Source of the DNA: Sneathiella aquimaris
Lineage (GTDB): Bacteria > Pseudomonadota > Alphaproteobacteria > Sneathiellales > Sneathiellaceae
Length of the DNA: 64,000 bases
Direction of reading: 5' to 3'
Assembly: GCF_026409565.1 (NCBI RefSeq)
Contig: NZ_CP112881.1
Coordinates: 3,603,501-3,667,500, forward strand
The position numbers and the translations under genes are program-made. Positions 16,884 through 25,922 of this stretch are shown in pieces. A model generated the notes under the pieces. That model made no database searches. It saw only the letters and a list, made by a program, of their open reading frames with translations, and was not told the origin of the DNA. The first letter of the stretch is position 1. Every line of letters starts with the position of its first letter.

Positions 16884-19800
16884 TCAAACTTCGGCCGGCT
16901 GGTTCTTTTTTCCCGTTACGAAGTTTGACATCCGCCTGAAATCGTCTTGAATAACCAGCAAGGCGGGCACAAGAAATAAAACCAGAAATGTAGCAATCAT
17001 TAACCCAAAGACCAGCGTAATGGCCATTGGGATCAAAAACTGCGCCTGTAGGCTGGTTTCAAACAACAGCGGTGTCAAACCGCCAATTGTTGTAAGCGAC
17101 GTCAGCAGAACAGCCCGAAGCCTGTCGCAGGTACCATCAATTACCGCCGCCCTATATTTTTCTCCCCGGCTCAGACGTTCATCGACCACACTCACCAGAA
17201 TAATCGAATTATTCACAAGGATCCCTGAAAGACCCAGCAAGGCAATCAACGACAGGATCGTCAGGTTGTAGCCAAGCAGGTAATGCCCGGCAATTGCTCC
17301 AACAACACCAAAGGGGATGATCGACATCACCACAACAGGCCGCCAATAGGACGCGAAGACCCAGGCGAGGATCAGATAGATCGCGGTCAGGCCGATCATG
17401 GCGCCCAACCGCATATCTGCAAGGGTTTCTGCCTGTTCTTCTGATTTTCCAGCAAACCGGTATTTCAATCCATATTTTTCAGCAATGGCAGTCAGCCCAT
17501 CTTTTGGCAGGACAGCCAACACCTCGTCAGAAGAGGTTGTCTCTTCATCAATTTCCGCTGTAATTGCCACTTCTCTGACACCATTTTCCCGCTTAATACG
17601 GGCGTATCCCTGTTCGGTATAGGTCGTGACAACTTCAGACAGGGGCACTTCAGATCCATCAGCGCTGCGCAGGTAGAAATTCTGCAATGCGTCCGCTGCG
17701 ACCTGTTCGCGAGGATACTGAACACGGACCGTTACTTCTTCTTCGCCGCGGGCAAATTTGCGGGCGACCACCCCTTCAAAAGCGGCGCGAACCTGAAGGG
17801 ATATGTCTTCGGTCGTAAAGCCCAAAGACCGTCCCTGGGGCGTCAATTTCAAAATGACTTCCTGTTTACCGTTCGGCAGGTCATCTTCAATATCCGACAC
17901 GCCCTTATATCGTTTCAGCAGTTCTTTGACCTCCAACGCGGCGGTCTTGAGATCGTTCGTATTTGTGCCTTTCAGACGTATATCCAATTCACGGCCGGGA
18001 GGACCGCCAATCCGTTCAGTCAGTGCAATCCGTTCAAGGCCCGCAGCTGGAACAATCTCAGCGCGCCAAGCGTCGATAAAATCAGCTGTCCGTATACTTC
18101 GCTGATCCGCAGGGACAAGTTCGATCTGCATCCCGGCCCGGTGATCACCGGAAACAGAGGTAAACTGGCTGCCGACGCTTATTCCAATCTTTGCAAAGGA
18201 AGATACGACCAGGCCGCCTTCTCCGCCCGTCAGATCCTGTTCAACCTTCAGCAACGCACGGTTCATTTCCGAAATCATATCTTCCGTTGCGTCCCGCTGT
18301 ACACCTGGTGAGAACACGATATTGGCGTTCACCACATCCGCCTCAGGTGATGGGAAAAAATTAAACCCGATGCGGCCCCCAGCCAGAAGGCCAAATGCAA
18401 CGAAGAGCAACGCGACAGCCATTGCAAGCGTCGCATAACGCCAACTGACAACGGTACTGACGGTTCTGCGAAACAGGTGCGTCTGAAAATAGGTGAATTT
18501 CGTATCAAACCAGATCCGGGCTCGGCTGTCGGTTCCTTTATGGCGCAGCGCGCCCCGCATATGCCCCGGCAACACGAAAAAGCATTCGATCAAGCTGGCG
18601 GCCAGTACAGCCACAACGACCGCTGGGATGGCTGAAATAATCTGCCCGATGACATCCCCGATCATGAAAATCGGTAAAAAAGCGGCAATCGTCGTAAGGC
18701 TGGATGCAAATACAGGCGCCAGCATTCGAAGCGCCCCTTTTTCCGCTGCTTCAAGCGGCCGCAACCCCTGCGCCTTCAGGTAACTGCTATGTTCGCCCAC
18801 CACGATCGCATCATCCACGATAATGCCCAAACTCATGATAATGGCGAACAGGCTGATCATATTGATGGACTGGCCTGTAAATAACATCACGCCTGCCGTT
18901 GCGAGGATAGCAACCGGAATACCGACAGCAACCCACAGGGCAACCCGGATATTCAGGAAAATAAACAAGACCACAAGAACCAGCGCCAGCCCCCCCAGAC
19001 CGTTATTCAACAACAGGCGGATCCTGTCTTCAATAAGGTTCGCCTGAACATCATATTGGGTAATGGTCAGTTGTTCGGGCCATCTCTTTCGTTCGGTCTC
19101 GATATACTCACTCACGATTTTGGATGCCTCTAACGCATCTGTCGACTGGGAGCGTTGAATAAAAATCTCAACGGCTTGCTGACCGTTCAGCAAGCCAGTT
19201 TTCCCCGTTTCAGAAAATGCGTCCGTCAGAACCGCAATATCCCGCAAATATACAGTTTGTCCGCTGGGGGTCGCCTTGATCTCAAGCTGTCCCATTGATG
19301 GCGCATCATTTTTTTGCTCAAGGGATCGTAACTGGCGTTCATACTGCCCGCCCATCGTTCCGAGCGGAACATCTTTTGAATTATTGCGGATAACCGTCGC
19401 GATATCGCTTAAGGTAAGATCATATCGGCGCAACGCCCGATCATCGACCGTCACCCAAATTTCCTCATCTCGGGCACCAAACAGGCTGATTTTATCAATC
19501 CCCCGATCCAGCAAATCATCTCTGATCGTTTTGGCAATCGCTTTTAACGACGCTTCAGAATAAGGTCCGGAAACGGACAGCCGGGAAATCGGGTCATAGA
19601 TCACAATTCTTTTCGTAACGGGCGTTTCAATGGTTTCAGGAAAAGTCGTAATCTGCGAGACCCCCTGCTCAACATCAGAAAGGGCCTCCTGCATATCAGT
19701 GCCCGCCTCAAACTCAACAACAACCGTACTATTCCCTTCAACCGAGAAGGACTGCACTTTCTTCACCCCGTTGAGAAAACGCACTTCAGGTAACAGGGCT

Positions 19801-20003
19801 GTTGTAATATTAGTATCAACATCCTCTGCGCTCGCCCCGGGCCAAGTAATCGAAACACTGACAATTTCTGTTCCAAAATCAGGAAAAAACTGGGTGTTTA
19901 ATCGCATCAGGGAAAAGCCACCGACGACGATCATCATGATCATCAACAGATTTGCAGCGTTCTTGTGCTTTACAAAAAGCGAGACAAGGCGTGCGAGGTC
20001 CAT
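16884..20003 (-). CDS. RND efflux transporter permease (AcrB/HAE1 type)
   Basis: 1039 residues with 12 membrane helices and two large periplasmic loops, the usual RND layout. TM4 contains SLGIIVDDAIVVGEHS with the paired Asp residues of the proton relay, and the second half repeats the fold (GLTAIYLILAWVFASYWRPVVV...LSGILVNNSIILVSVVDE). It pumps substrates from membrane or periplasm in exchange for protons. Its ATG overlaps the stop of the membrane fusion protein gene by one base (TAATG), so the two are coupled. No outer-membrane channel gene is present; a shared TolC-like channel is likely. Substrates cannot be predicted. Confidence 0.95.
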   Translation of the reverse strand: MDLARLVSLFVKHKNAANLLMIMMIVVGGFSLMRLNTQFFPDFGTEIVSVSITWPGASAEDVDTNITTALLPEVRFLNGVKKVQSFSVEGNSTVVVEFEAGTDMQEALSDVEQGVSQITTFPETIETPVTKRIVIYDPISRLSVSGPYSEASLKAIAKTIRDDLLDRGIDKISLFGARDEEIWVTVDDRALRRYDLTLSDIATVIRNNSKDVPLGTMGGQYERQLRSLEQKNDAPSMGQLEIKATPSGQTVYLRDIAVLTDAFSETGKTGLLNGQQAVEIFIQRSQSTDALEASKIVSEYIETERKRWPEQLTITQYDVQANLIEDRIRLLLNNGLGGLALVLVVLFIFLNIRVALWVAVGIPVAILATAGVMLFTGQSINMISLFAIIMSLGIIVDDAIVVGEHSSYLKAQGLRPLEAAEKGALRMLAPVFASSLTTIAAFLPIFMIGDVIGQIISAIPAVVVAVLAASLIECFFVLPGHMRGALRHKGTDSRARIWFDTKFTYFQTHLFRRTVSTVVSWRYATLAMAVALLFVAFGLLAGGRIGFNFFPSPEADVVNANIVFSPGVQRDATEDMISEMNRALLKVEQDLTGGEGGLVVSSFAKIGISVGSQFTSVSGDHRAGMQIELVPADQRSIRTADFIDAWRAEIVPAAGLERIALTERIGGPPGRELDIRLKGTNTNDLKTAALEVKELLKRYKGVSDIEDDLPNGKQEVILKLTPQGRSLGFTTEDISLQVRAAFEGVVARKFARGEEEVTVRVQYPREQVAADALQNFYLRSADGSEVPLSEVVTTYTEQGYARIKRENGVREVAITAEIDEETTSSDEVLAVLPKDGLTAIAEKYGLKYRFAGKSEEQAETLADMRLGAMIGLTAIYLILAWVFASYWRPVVVMSIIPFGVVGAIAGHYLLGYNLTILSLIALLGLSGILVNNSIILVSVVDERLSRGEKYRAAVIDGTCDRLRAVLLTSLTTIGGLTPLLFETSLQAQFLIPMAITLVFGLMIATFLVLFLVPALLVIQDDFRRMSNFVTGKKNQPAEV

Positions 20004-21247
20004 TAGCGCACCTCGACCTTAAGGCCCGGGCCAATTTCTGCAAAGCGTGTTGTGATCAACTGTTCACCGTCTTTCAGGTCCCCAGTGACCAGAAGGGTCG
20101 CACCATTATTATAGACAATCTCAACGCTGCGCTCTTCAATACGCCCGTCAACAATCACATATACTTTTTTGCCTTCATAAACGGCATGCTCAGGCAACTG
20201 AAGGGCGTTTGGAAATTTTTCACCGCTTAAAATCACATCAACGAAGGCGCCGGGGCGCACCTTGTTGGTTCCACCATTTGGTTGCAAAACAGCATATAAC
20301 TGAATTCCGCCGGTGCTTGCACTGATCTGTGATCCGATGCGGGCGATCCGGCCGTCAAACAAATGCTCTTTGTCACCCGCAACCCATTTTACAGTGACAG
20401 GCCGCCCAATCACACCCTCTTTTGACGCCTGCAAAAGACCAAATTGCCGGTCGGACAGATGAAACTGGGCTTCAAGACTACTTGCATCAATTAGCCGCGC
20501 AACTTTATCGCGGGCGTCCACGCGCTTGCCAAGCTCCACCTCGATCTGGTCCACATATCCTCTGAAAGGCGCACGAAGTTTCGTATTCTTCAAATCCCGC
20601 TCGGCCCTTTTGATACCGATTTCCAACCGGGCCAGCACCGCTTTCTGCTGGCCGATGCGGGCCCGCTGGATATCCAACTGGGCCGCCCTCTGTTCAACTG
20701 TCTGGCGTTGGCGACTAAGGGCGTTCTTGGCGTCATCCAATGATTTAACCGAAATATTTCCCTTTTTTCTAAGGGTCTCAGATCGTTCAAGGTTTCGAAT
20801 TTCCAGCGCCAAAATCTCTTTATCACGAACCAGAGAGGCTCTTTCTGAACGCGCCACCGCCTGCAATTCCTCCAGTCGGGATCGCGCTTCAAGGGCACTC
20901 GCTTTTTTCTCGGCTAGACTGGCATCATATTCGAACGGGTCGATTTCGATCAAAAGATCCCCTTTTTCAAGGATCGAACCTTCTTTCAATTTGTCACTTA
21001 CGCGGATAATTTCACCTGCAACAAGTGAGCGTAATTCTACTTCGCGCGACGCCATTAATGTTCCAAACAGCGAAATACGGGGCGCCAGGGTTTCCCGTTT
21101 TACGGTTTTGACGGCAACATTCCAGACACGTTCTTTTACCGGGACTGGCGTTTCTTCAACTTTTGTAAGTTTTAGATACGAATATGCACCGAAGCCGACG
21201 GCCAAAATCAACACAGGAAGAACGATTTTAAACTTACCACTAAGCAT
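20003..21247 (-). CDS. RND efflux periplasmic adaptor (membrane fusion protein)
   Basis: 414 residues: an N-terminal membrane anchor (about 8-25), the half-lipoyl motif LVAGEIIRVSDKLKEGSILEKGDLLIEIDPFEYDA (about 75-109), a long coiled-coil hairpin (about 110-205, many Glu/Arg/Leu heptads), the second half-lipoyl motif LRAPFRGYVDQIEVELGKRVD and beta-barrel and membrane-proximal domains. It bridges the RND pump to an outer-membrane channel. Its ATG directly follows the TetR stop (TAGATG), and its stop overlaps the pump start, so all three genes form one tightly coupled operon. Confidence 0.94.
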   Translation of the reverse strand: MLSGKFKIVLPVLILAVGFGAYSYLKLTKVEETPVPVKERVWNVAVKTVKRETLAPRISLFGTLMASREVELRSLVAGEIIRVSDKLKEGSILEKGDLLIEIDPFEYDASLAEKKASALEARSRLEELQAVARSERASLVRDKEILALEIRNLERSETLRKKGNISVKSLDDAKNALSRQRQTVEQRAAQLDIQRARIGQQKAVLARLEIGIKRAERDLKNTKLRAPFRGYVDQIEVELGKRVDARDKVARLIDASSLEAQFHLSDRQFGLLQASKEGVIGRPVTVKWVAGDKEHLFDGRIARIGSQISASTGGIQLYAVLQPNGGTNKVRPGAFVDVILSGEKFPNALQLPEHAVYEGKKVYVIVDGRIEERSVEIVYNNGATLLVTGDLKDGEQLITTRFAEIGPGLKVEVR

Positions 21248-21922
21248 CTACGGATCCTCTTGTGCAGTCATGGGAGGGAGTCCCAGCATCCGAAACACCA
21301 TGTCAACGGTTTCTCGTTTCAAAATCGCGATTTCCGGTTCCTTGAACCCCGCCCAGCCCAACCGGTGGGAAAGCAAATGTTCGTTCAAAGAATATTGAAG
21401 GCACAAACTGATCAGGGAATGACTGACCAGTTTGACAGTCACACTGTCTTCAGGTTCCTTTTTGATCACAGAGACCAGGCGTCCCGCCAGATCATGCATA
21501 ATATCGATATGACCGGACATGACCTTTTCAAAACACGGTCCAACGCTTTGGATTTCACGTAAGATCAAACGCATCTTCCATCTTGGCTGCAAATTAGATG
21601 TGATCGCATCGATTAGCAGACAGACAAATGTTTTCAGTATTTGACGTTGCAAGGCGGGATTATCCTTGGCGGCAGCGAGACCCGCATCCAAAAAATTCTT
21701 AAAACCATTCCGCACTGGGGCTAAGTCGTCGATTAGGGTCGAAAAAACTGCGTCATACAGGCCTTCTTTACTGCCAAAATGATAGGAAATTGCGGATAGA
21801 TTAACCGACGCGGCCCGCGCAAGTTCGCGTGTCGAAACGGCGTCAAAGGGACGGTCGGCAAATAACGGCCCTGCCATCTCAATCAGGCGGGCAGCAGCCG
21901 GTTGTTTTTTGGTTGCTTGCAT
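21248..21922 (-). CDS. TetR/AcrR-family transcriptional regulator of the efflux operon
   Basis: From ATG 21922 the protein is 224 residues: MQATKKQPAAARLIEMAGPLF, then a TetR helix-turn-helix (STRELARAASVNLSAISYHFGSKEGLYDAVF, about 30-60). The C-terminal part resembles the CecR/DUF1956 type ligand domain. The frame is open to a TTG at 21991, but those extra 23 codons run through a terminator-like stem-loop and the palindrome described next, so 21922 is preferred; no clear ribosome binding site is visible, which may mean a leaderless or very short leader. It is the first gene of its own operon with the pump, so autoregulation is expected. Confidence 0.85.
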   Translation of the reverse strand: MQATKKQPAAARLIEMAGPLFADRPFDAVSTRELARAASVNLSAISYHFGSKEGLYDAVFSTLIDDLAPVRNGFKNFLDAGLAAAKDNPALQRQILKTFVCLLIDAITSNLQPRWKMRLILREIQSVGPCFEKVMSGHIDIMHDLAGRLVSVIKKEPEDSVTVKLVSHSLISLCLQYSLNEHLLSHRLGWAGFKEPEIAILKRETVDMVFRMLGLPPMTAQEDP

Positions 21923-21925
21923 AAT

Positions 21926-21945
21926 TAGGTCAATCGTTTGATCTA
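21926..21945. promoter_or_regulatory. Candidate TetR operator at the start of the efflux operon
   Basis: A 20-base dyad, TAGNTCAANCGNTTGANCTA, symmetric at 16 of 20 positions, lies four bases upstream of the preferred regulator start. Dyads of this size directly at the gene start are usual for TetR-family autorepression. Confidence 0.6.
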
Positions 21946-21960
21946 TTTTAACATACATAT

Positions 21961-22003
21961 AAAGGGCCCGCTGAAAAATCAAGTTTTCCAAGGGGCCCTT
22001 TTT
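21961..22003. terminator. Stem-loop terminator between lipoprotein and TetR genes
   Basis: AAAGGGCCC (21961-21969) pairs with GGGCCCTTT (21993-22001), with extra pairing inside the loop. It would close the minus-strand lipoprotein transcript, although its U-tract in that direction is short (TTTATAT); the plus-strand tail is better. Confidence 0.55.
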
Positions 22004-22064
22004 TATACGAACGGAATAGTGATCAGATGTGTGATGTCTGTCACACCGACCCGCGGAGCGTGAT

Positions 22065-22658
22065 CTAACGCAGGAAAGGTGTTAGAAAGTTCCGGATATT
22101 TTTTTCCATTTCCTTGTCGAAGTCCTGCATGATTATTTCTGTTTGATTGAAATAAAGGCGGTCACGTTCGTTCAAGGTCGCCTCTTCCGAAATGGATTTC
22201 TCGCGGCGGGCTTGTGCCAGTGCCAACCCTTTTGACCCGTTTATTGTGACCACCTGCAATTCAACATTTACGTTAAACTCGTACGAAACCACCTGATCTT
22301 TCGTAAAAAGACCAGTTAAACCTGTCGTTTTTGGCAATTCTTTTTCAATAACACTGGCATCTTTGATGGTTAAAACCGCGTACGCATTGCTATTGCCTAC
22401 GGCACGCAGCCGGTCCTGCGACCAGCGTTGGATGGACTTGTCCAGTTTTACCGGCAGTTCATGTTCAACATTCGGTGCTTTCAGCGGCGAGCGAAACTCA
22501 TTGACCACGCGAATTTCACCAACATCCAGCCTGATAGGGGCCAGATGCTGAAACGTAATATCCGCATATTGCTGTTTTTCAGGAACCGACACACAAGAGG
22601 CCAAAACCACCCCAAGGATACCCACGACAACAATACGAAAAATAGAAATTATGGCCAT
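22065..22658 (-). CDS. Hypothetical lipoprotein
   Basis: 197 residues with a hydrophobic signal peptide and lipobox VLASC (Cys at about 22), so it is probably lipid-anchored in the envelope. The rest is soluble and mixed alpha/beta, with an early KLDKSIQRWSQDRLRAVG helix, a beta-rich centre (YAVLTIKDASVIEKEL, YEFNVNVELQVVTINGS) and a helical C-terminus (DFDKEMEKNIRNFLTPFLR). I cannot name the family; similar lipoproteins are common as single genes in alphaproteobacteria. It lies between the efflux operon and hslO on the same strand, with its own terminator. Confidence 0.7.
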   Translation of the reverse strand: MAIISIFRIVVVGILGVVLASCVSVPEKQQYADITFQHLAPIRLDVGEIRVVNEFRSPLKAPNVEHELPVKLDKSIQRWSQDRLRAVGNSNAYAVLTIKDASVIEKELPKTTGLTGLFTKDQVVSYEFNVNVELQVVTINGSKGLALAQARREKSISEEATLNERDRLYFNQTEIIMQDFDKEMEKNIRNFLTPFLR

Positions 22659-22723
22659 TATGTACCTCTTGGTCCTGAACTCACTTTAATCATCAAGCAG
22701 TGTGAAGAAGAAAAAAGGCAATC

Positions 22724-23650
22724 CTATGATCCCTGATCGGCCCCGACAATGTCAGACATTTTAAAGACATACTGCGCACTACAGAACTGGCAATCGGTTT
22801 TAATAACGCCGTCATCCGCAAGATCTTCAACTTCGGTTGCTCCGAAAGTCTGCAGGGTTCGGAAAAACCGCTCTTCACTACAACTGCATTTATCCTGCAA
22901 AATCTGGGGATCATGAAGCCAGACGCCATCTTCATGAAACAACCGATAGAGCAGCTCTGGTGATCGCATATTCCGATCCGTCAATTCCCCAGACTGAACC
23001 GTACTCACAAGGGCCTCTGCATTTCGCCAGGCTTCGTCATGCGCATCCTGATTGAAGATACGGCCATCTTCACTCGGCAGTCGCTGAATCATCAACCCGC
23101 CGGCCCGCCATTTACCATCGCGTTTTTCAACACTCGAAATAAGCTTTGTTTCCAGTTGCTCGGATTTATCGAAATAGTCTTCCATACACTGAGAAAGACT
23201 TTCCCCTTCCAGCGCGACAATCCCCTGATAGCGTTGATCCGTATCTTTTGCATCGATCGTAAAGGCGATATATCCCTTGCCCAGATACTGTTTGACCAGA
23301 TCCGTTGACGGGGCTCCTTCTGCCTCTGCAAGCTTGTCAGGATCGAAGGCTGCGTATCCGCGCAAATGACCGGGCGTCGTCATGTCTGACGCCAGCATGG
23401 TAATGGCACCGTCGCTTTTCGTCTGAACCGTAAAAATACCCTCAAATTTCAGCGCCCCGCCAAGGACCGCTGACAAAACAAGCGTTTCCCCCAAAAACCG
23501 AGCAACGACCTCGGGGTAGTCGTGCCTGTTCAATATATCATCGACACATTTTCCAAGCCGAACGAGACGTCCGCGAACACCCGCTTCAGCCATCTGGAAA
23601 GGCTGAATGAGATCATCCGTTAAAATGACTGTATCCTGTTTGTCAGACAT
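22724..23650 (-). CDS. hslO: Redox-regulated chaperone Hsp33
   Basis: 308 residues. The N-terminal domain includes RGRLVRLG and DYPEVVARFLGETLVLSAVLGGALKFEG, typical of Hsp33. The C-terminal redox switch keeps all four zinc cysteines: CSC at 255-257 and CQFC at 287-290. Oxidation releases zinc and turns the protein into a holdase that protects unfolded clients. It is the last gene of argD-argF-hslO; only 18 bases separate it from argF. This order, hslO after argF, recurs in alphaproteobacteria. Confidence 0.96.
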   Translation of the reverse strand: MSDKQDTVILTDDLIQPFQMAEAGVRGRLVRLGKCVDDILNRHDYPEVVARFLGETLVLSAVLGGALKFEGIFTVQTKSDGAITMLASDMTTPGHLRGYAAFDPDKLAEAEGAPSTDLVKQYLGKGYIAFTIDAKDTDQRYQGIVALEGESLSQCMEDYFDKSEQLETKLISSVEKRDGKWRAGGLMIQRLPSEDGRIFNQDAHDEAWRNAEALVSTVQSGELTDRNMRSPELLYRLFHEDGVWLHDPQILQDKCSCSEERFFRTLQTFGATEVEDLADDGVIKTDCQFCSAQYVFKMSDIVGADQGS

Positions 23651-23668
23651 TGGTAGGTCCTACCTGTA

Positions 23669-24604
23669 CTATTCGCCGATTTTACCAAGGCACCAACGCA
23701 GCACGGCCTTTTGGGCGTGCAAACGATTTTCGGCTTCATCAAAAATTACCGATTGCGGACCGTCCATCACGGCCGCAGTTGCCTCCTCCTCGCGATGCGC
23801 AGGGAGGCAATGCATGAATATGGCGTCTGTCGCCGCTTTTTCCATCAATTTTTCATCAATCTGAAACGGCGCGAGCATATTGTGACGATCGCCCGCATCA
23901 TCACCCATGGAAACCCAGGTATCTGTAACCAGACAATCTGCCCCTGCGGCGGCTTCTTCGGCGCTTTGGGTTACGTAAACCGAAGCCCCCATTTCCTTGG
24001 CCCAGTCCAGCGCCCGTTGATCTGGTGTCAGCTCTTTCGGGCAGGCAATGCGAAATTCAAAGTCAAACTGGCCGGCCGCATGGATCCACGAAGTAACCAT
24101 GTTATTACCATCCCCGCTCCACGCCACAACCTTATTGGTAATCGGCCCTTTATGTTCTTCAAACGTCATGACATCCGCCATCAACTGACAAGGATGACTG
24201 TTGTTGCTCAGACCATTAATGATCGGGATAGACGCATTCTCGGCCAGTTCAATCAATTTTGAATGGTTATCTGTTCGCAACATGATCGCATCCACAAAGC
24301 GGGACAGAACCTGCGCCGTATCCGCAATGGATTCGCCGCGTCCCAATTGCATGTCTGCGCTGTTCAGAACCATCGTATCGCCGCCCAGCTGACGCATGGC
24401 CATATCGAAAGAAACACGGGTCCGTGTTGATGGGAACTCAAAAATCGCTGCAAGCGTATGCCCTTCAAGGGAACGCCCGGTATCTGCTGTGCCTTTAGGA
24501 AAACCCGCTCGTGCTTTTTTAACGGCGATGCCGTCATCAATCATCGTCCGCAGGTCACTTTTCGATACTTCATGCAAATCCAGAAAATGTGTTGGGTTCG
24601 TCAT
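23669..24604 (-). CDS. argF: Ornithine carbamoyltransferase
   Basis: 311 residues. The carbamoyl-phosphate site is STRTR (59-63) in FEFPSTRTRVSFDMAM; the ornithine-binding and catalytic segments are seen at NGLSNNSHPCQLMAD, the TDTWVSMGDD (SMG loop) motif and FMHCLPAHREEE. It makes citrulline from ornithine and carbamoyl phosphate in arginine synthesis. Its ATG overlaps the argD stop by one base (TGATG), so translation is coupled with argD. hslO follows. Confidence 0.97.
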   Translation of the reverse strand: MTNPTHFLDLHEVSKSDLRTMIDDGIAVKKARAGFPKGTADTGRSLEGHTLAAIFEFPSTRTRVSFDMAMRQLGGDTMVLNSADMQLGRGESIADTAQVLSRFVDAIMLRTDNHSKLIELAENASIPIINGLSNNSHPCQLMADVMTFEEHKGPITNKVVAWSGDGNNMVTSWIHAAGQFDFEFRIACPKELTPDQRALDWAKEMGASVYVTQSAEEAAAGADCLVTDTWVSMGDDAGDRHNMLAPFQIDEKLMEKAATDAIFMHCLPAHREEEATAAVMDGPQSVIFDEAENRLHAQKAVLRWCLGKIGE

Positions 24605-25773
24605 CAGGCCAGCTCCTCACAGGATTTTTCCAGTGCCGCAATAAATTCGTTTATCTGTTTTTCTTCAATAATGAGCGGCGGCAAAAGGCGCACCACGTTG
24701 TCCCCCGCTTTTGCGGTTAAAACGCCATGCTTTTGCAGCGTCTCGATCAGCGTTCCATTCTCGACCTTACATTTCAGGCCTAAATGTAAACCAACACCGC
24801 GCAATTCTTCCAGCACCGTTGGATAACGATCTACAACGCCGTTTAGAGACTGCTTCAAATGGCCTGAGATCCGCTGGACATTTTCCAGAAATCCGTCTTC
24901 CGTCATGACATCAAAAACCGTTGTCGCCACCGCCATGGCAAGCGGGTTTCCTCCATAGGTTGACCCATGGCTCCCAACGGTCATGCATTTGGCGACTTTC
25001 TCCACGGCCAGGCAGGCCCCGACAGGAAATCCGTTCCCCAGGGCTTTGGCCGATGTCATGATATCCGGCTCAACGCCAGTTTGCTCGTAGGCAAAAAGGG
25101 TTCCGGTTCTGCCCATACCCGTTTGAATTTCGTCAAACATCAACAGCAATCCTTGTTCGTCACACAGGGCGCGCAATGCTTTCAGAAAGGCAGGGTCCAC
25201 AACTTTAATACCGCCTTCCCCGAGGATCGGCTCAATAATGATCCCGGCGGTCTCTGGCGTGATCGCAGCTTTAACCGCTTCGATATCGCCAAGCTCAACA
25301 TGATCATAACCGTCGGCAACCGGTCCGAACCCTTCAAGCAGTTTGTCCTGCCCTGCGGCGGCAATCGTTGCCAGTGTGCGCCCATGAAACGATTGATTAA
25401 AACCGATCACCCGGAATTTTTCAGGCTGCCCGTTTGTGCTGAAATATTTACGGATCATTTTCAGACCGCATTCGTTGGCCTCAGCCCCCGAGTTACAGAA
25501 ATAAACGGCATCTGCAAACGTCGCATCCACCATTTTCTGGGCCAGAATTTTCTGTTCCGGGATGGTAAACAGGTTTGCAACATGCATCAGCCTGGATGCC
25601 TGTTCCTGAACTGTCTTGACGATCGCCGGATGGGCATGCCCCAGTGACGTGACCGCAATTCCGGCGTAAAAATCGAGATATCGTCGGCCATCATTTCCGA
25701 TCAAGTACGCGCCCTCTCCTTTTTCAAAGGAAAGTTCTGCAGGGGCATAGTTTGATAACAAAGCGGGAATCAT
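24604..25773 (-). CDS. argD: Acetylornithine aminotransferase
   Basis: 389 residues from ATG 25773, which has GGAGAAGG five bases before it; an ATG six codons further up has none. Class III PLP aminotransferase: YFCNSGAEANECGLKMIRKYF (PLP phosphate loop), HGRTLATIAAAGQ, LLMFDEIQTGMGRTG (Asp of the cofactor ring) and SAKALGNGFPVGA with the PLP lysine. It converts N-acetylglutamate semialdehyde to N-acetylornithine and may also serve in lysine synthesis. First gene of argD-argF-hslO, with a good promoter about 95 bases upstream. Confidence 0.95.
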   Translation of the reverse strand: MIPALLSNYAPAELSFEKGEGAYLIGNDGRRYLDFYAGIAVTSLGHAHPAIVKTVQEQASRLMHVANLFTIPEQKILAQKMVDATFADAVYFCNSGAEANECGLKMIRKYFSTNGQPEKFRVIGFNQSFHGRTLATIAAAGQDKLLEGFGPVADGYDHVELGDIEAVKAAITPETAGIIIEPILGEGGIKVVDPAFLKALRALCDEQGLLLMFDEIQTGMGRTGTLFAYEQTGVEPDIMTSAKALGNGFPVGACLAVEKVAKCMTVGSHGSTYGGNPLAMAVATTVFDVMTEDGFLENVQRISGHLKQSLNGVVDRYPTVLEELRGVGLHLGLKCKVENGTLIETLQKHGVLTAKAGDNVVRLLPPLIIEEKQINEFIAALEKSCEELA

Positions 25774-25866
25774 GTGCCTTCTCCACGACAAATCGACAAA
25801 ATGTCATTTAGTGAATGGCTCCGAATCATCCTGTTTGATGAATTATCGGAGCCCAGAAAGCGCGGA

Positions 25867-25895
25867 AGTATTGACAGGCGGATCTATCCTGTCAA
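25867..25895 (-). promoter_or_regulatory. Probable argD promoter overlapped by a perfect inverted repeat
   Basis: On the minus strand TTGACA (25895-25890), 17 bases, then AATACT (25872-25867). The same stretch carries the 8-bp inverted repeat TTGACAGG (25871-25878) / CCTGTCAA (25888-25895), which covers the space from -35 to -10 and so could be an operator. Confidence 0.55.
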
Positions 25896-25922
25896 TCAAA
25901 CTCTGCTTTTGAAGGCTGTTTT

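Noticed and set aside
18493-20022. Several open frames opposite the RND pump and adaptor genes
   Set aside because: They run antisense to strongly supported coding sequence and have no recognisable domains or ribosome binding sites.
21923-21991. TetR start at TTG 21991
   Set aside because: The segment runs through a terminator-like stem-loop and the candidate operator, and the added residues are unlike TetR N-termini.
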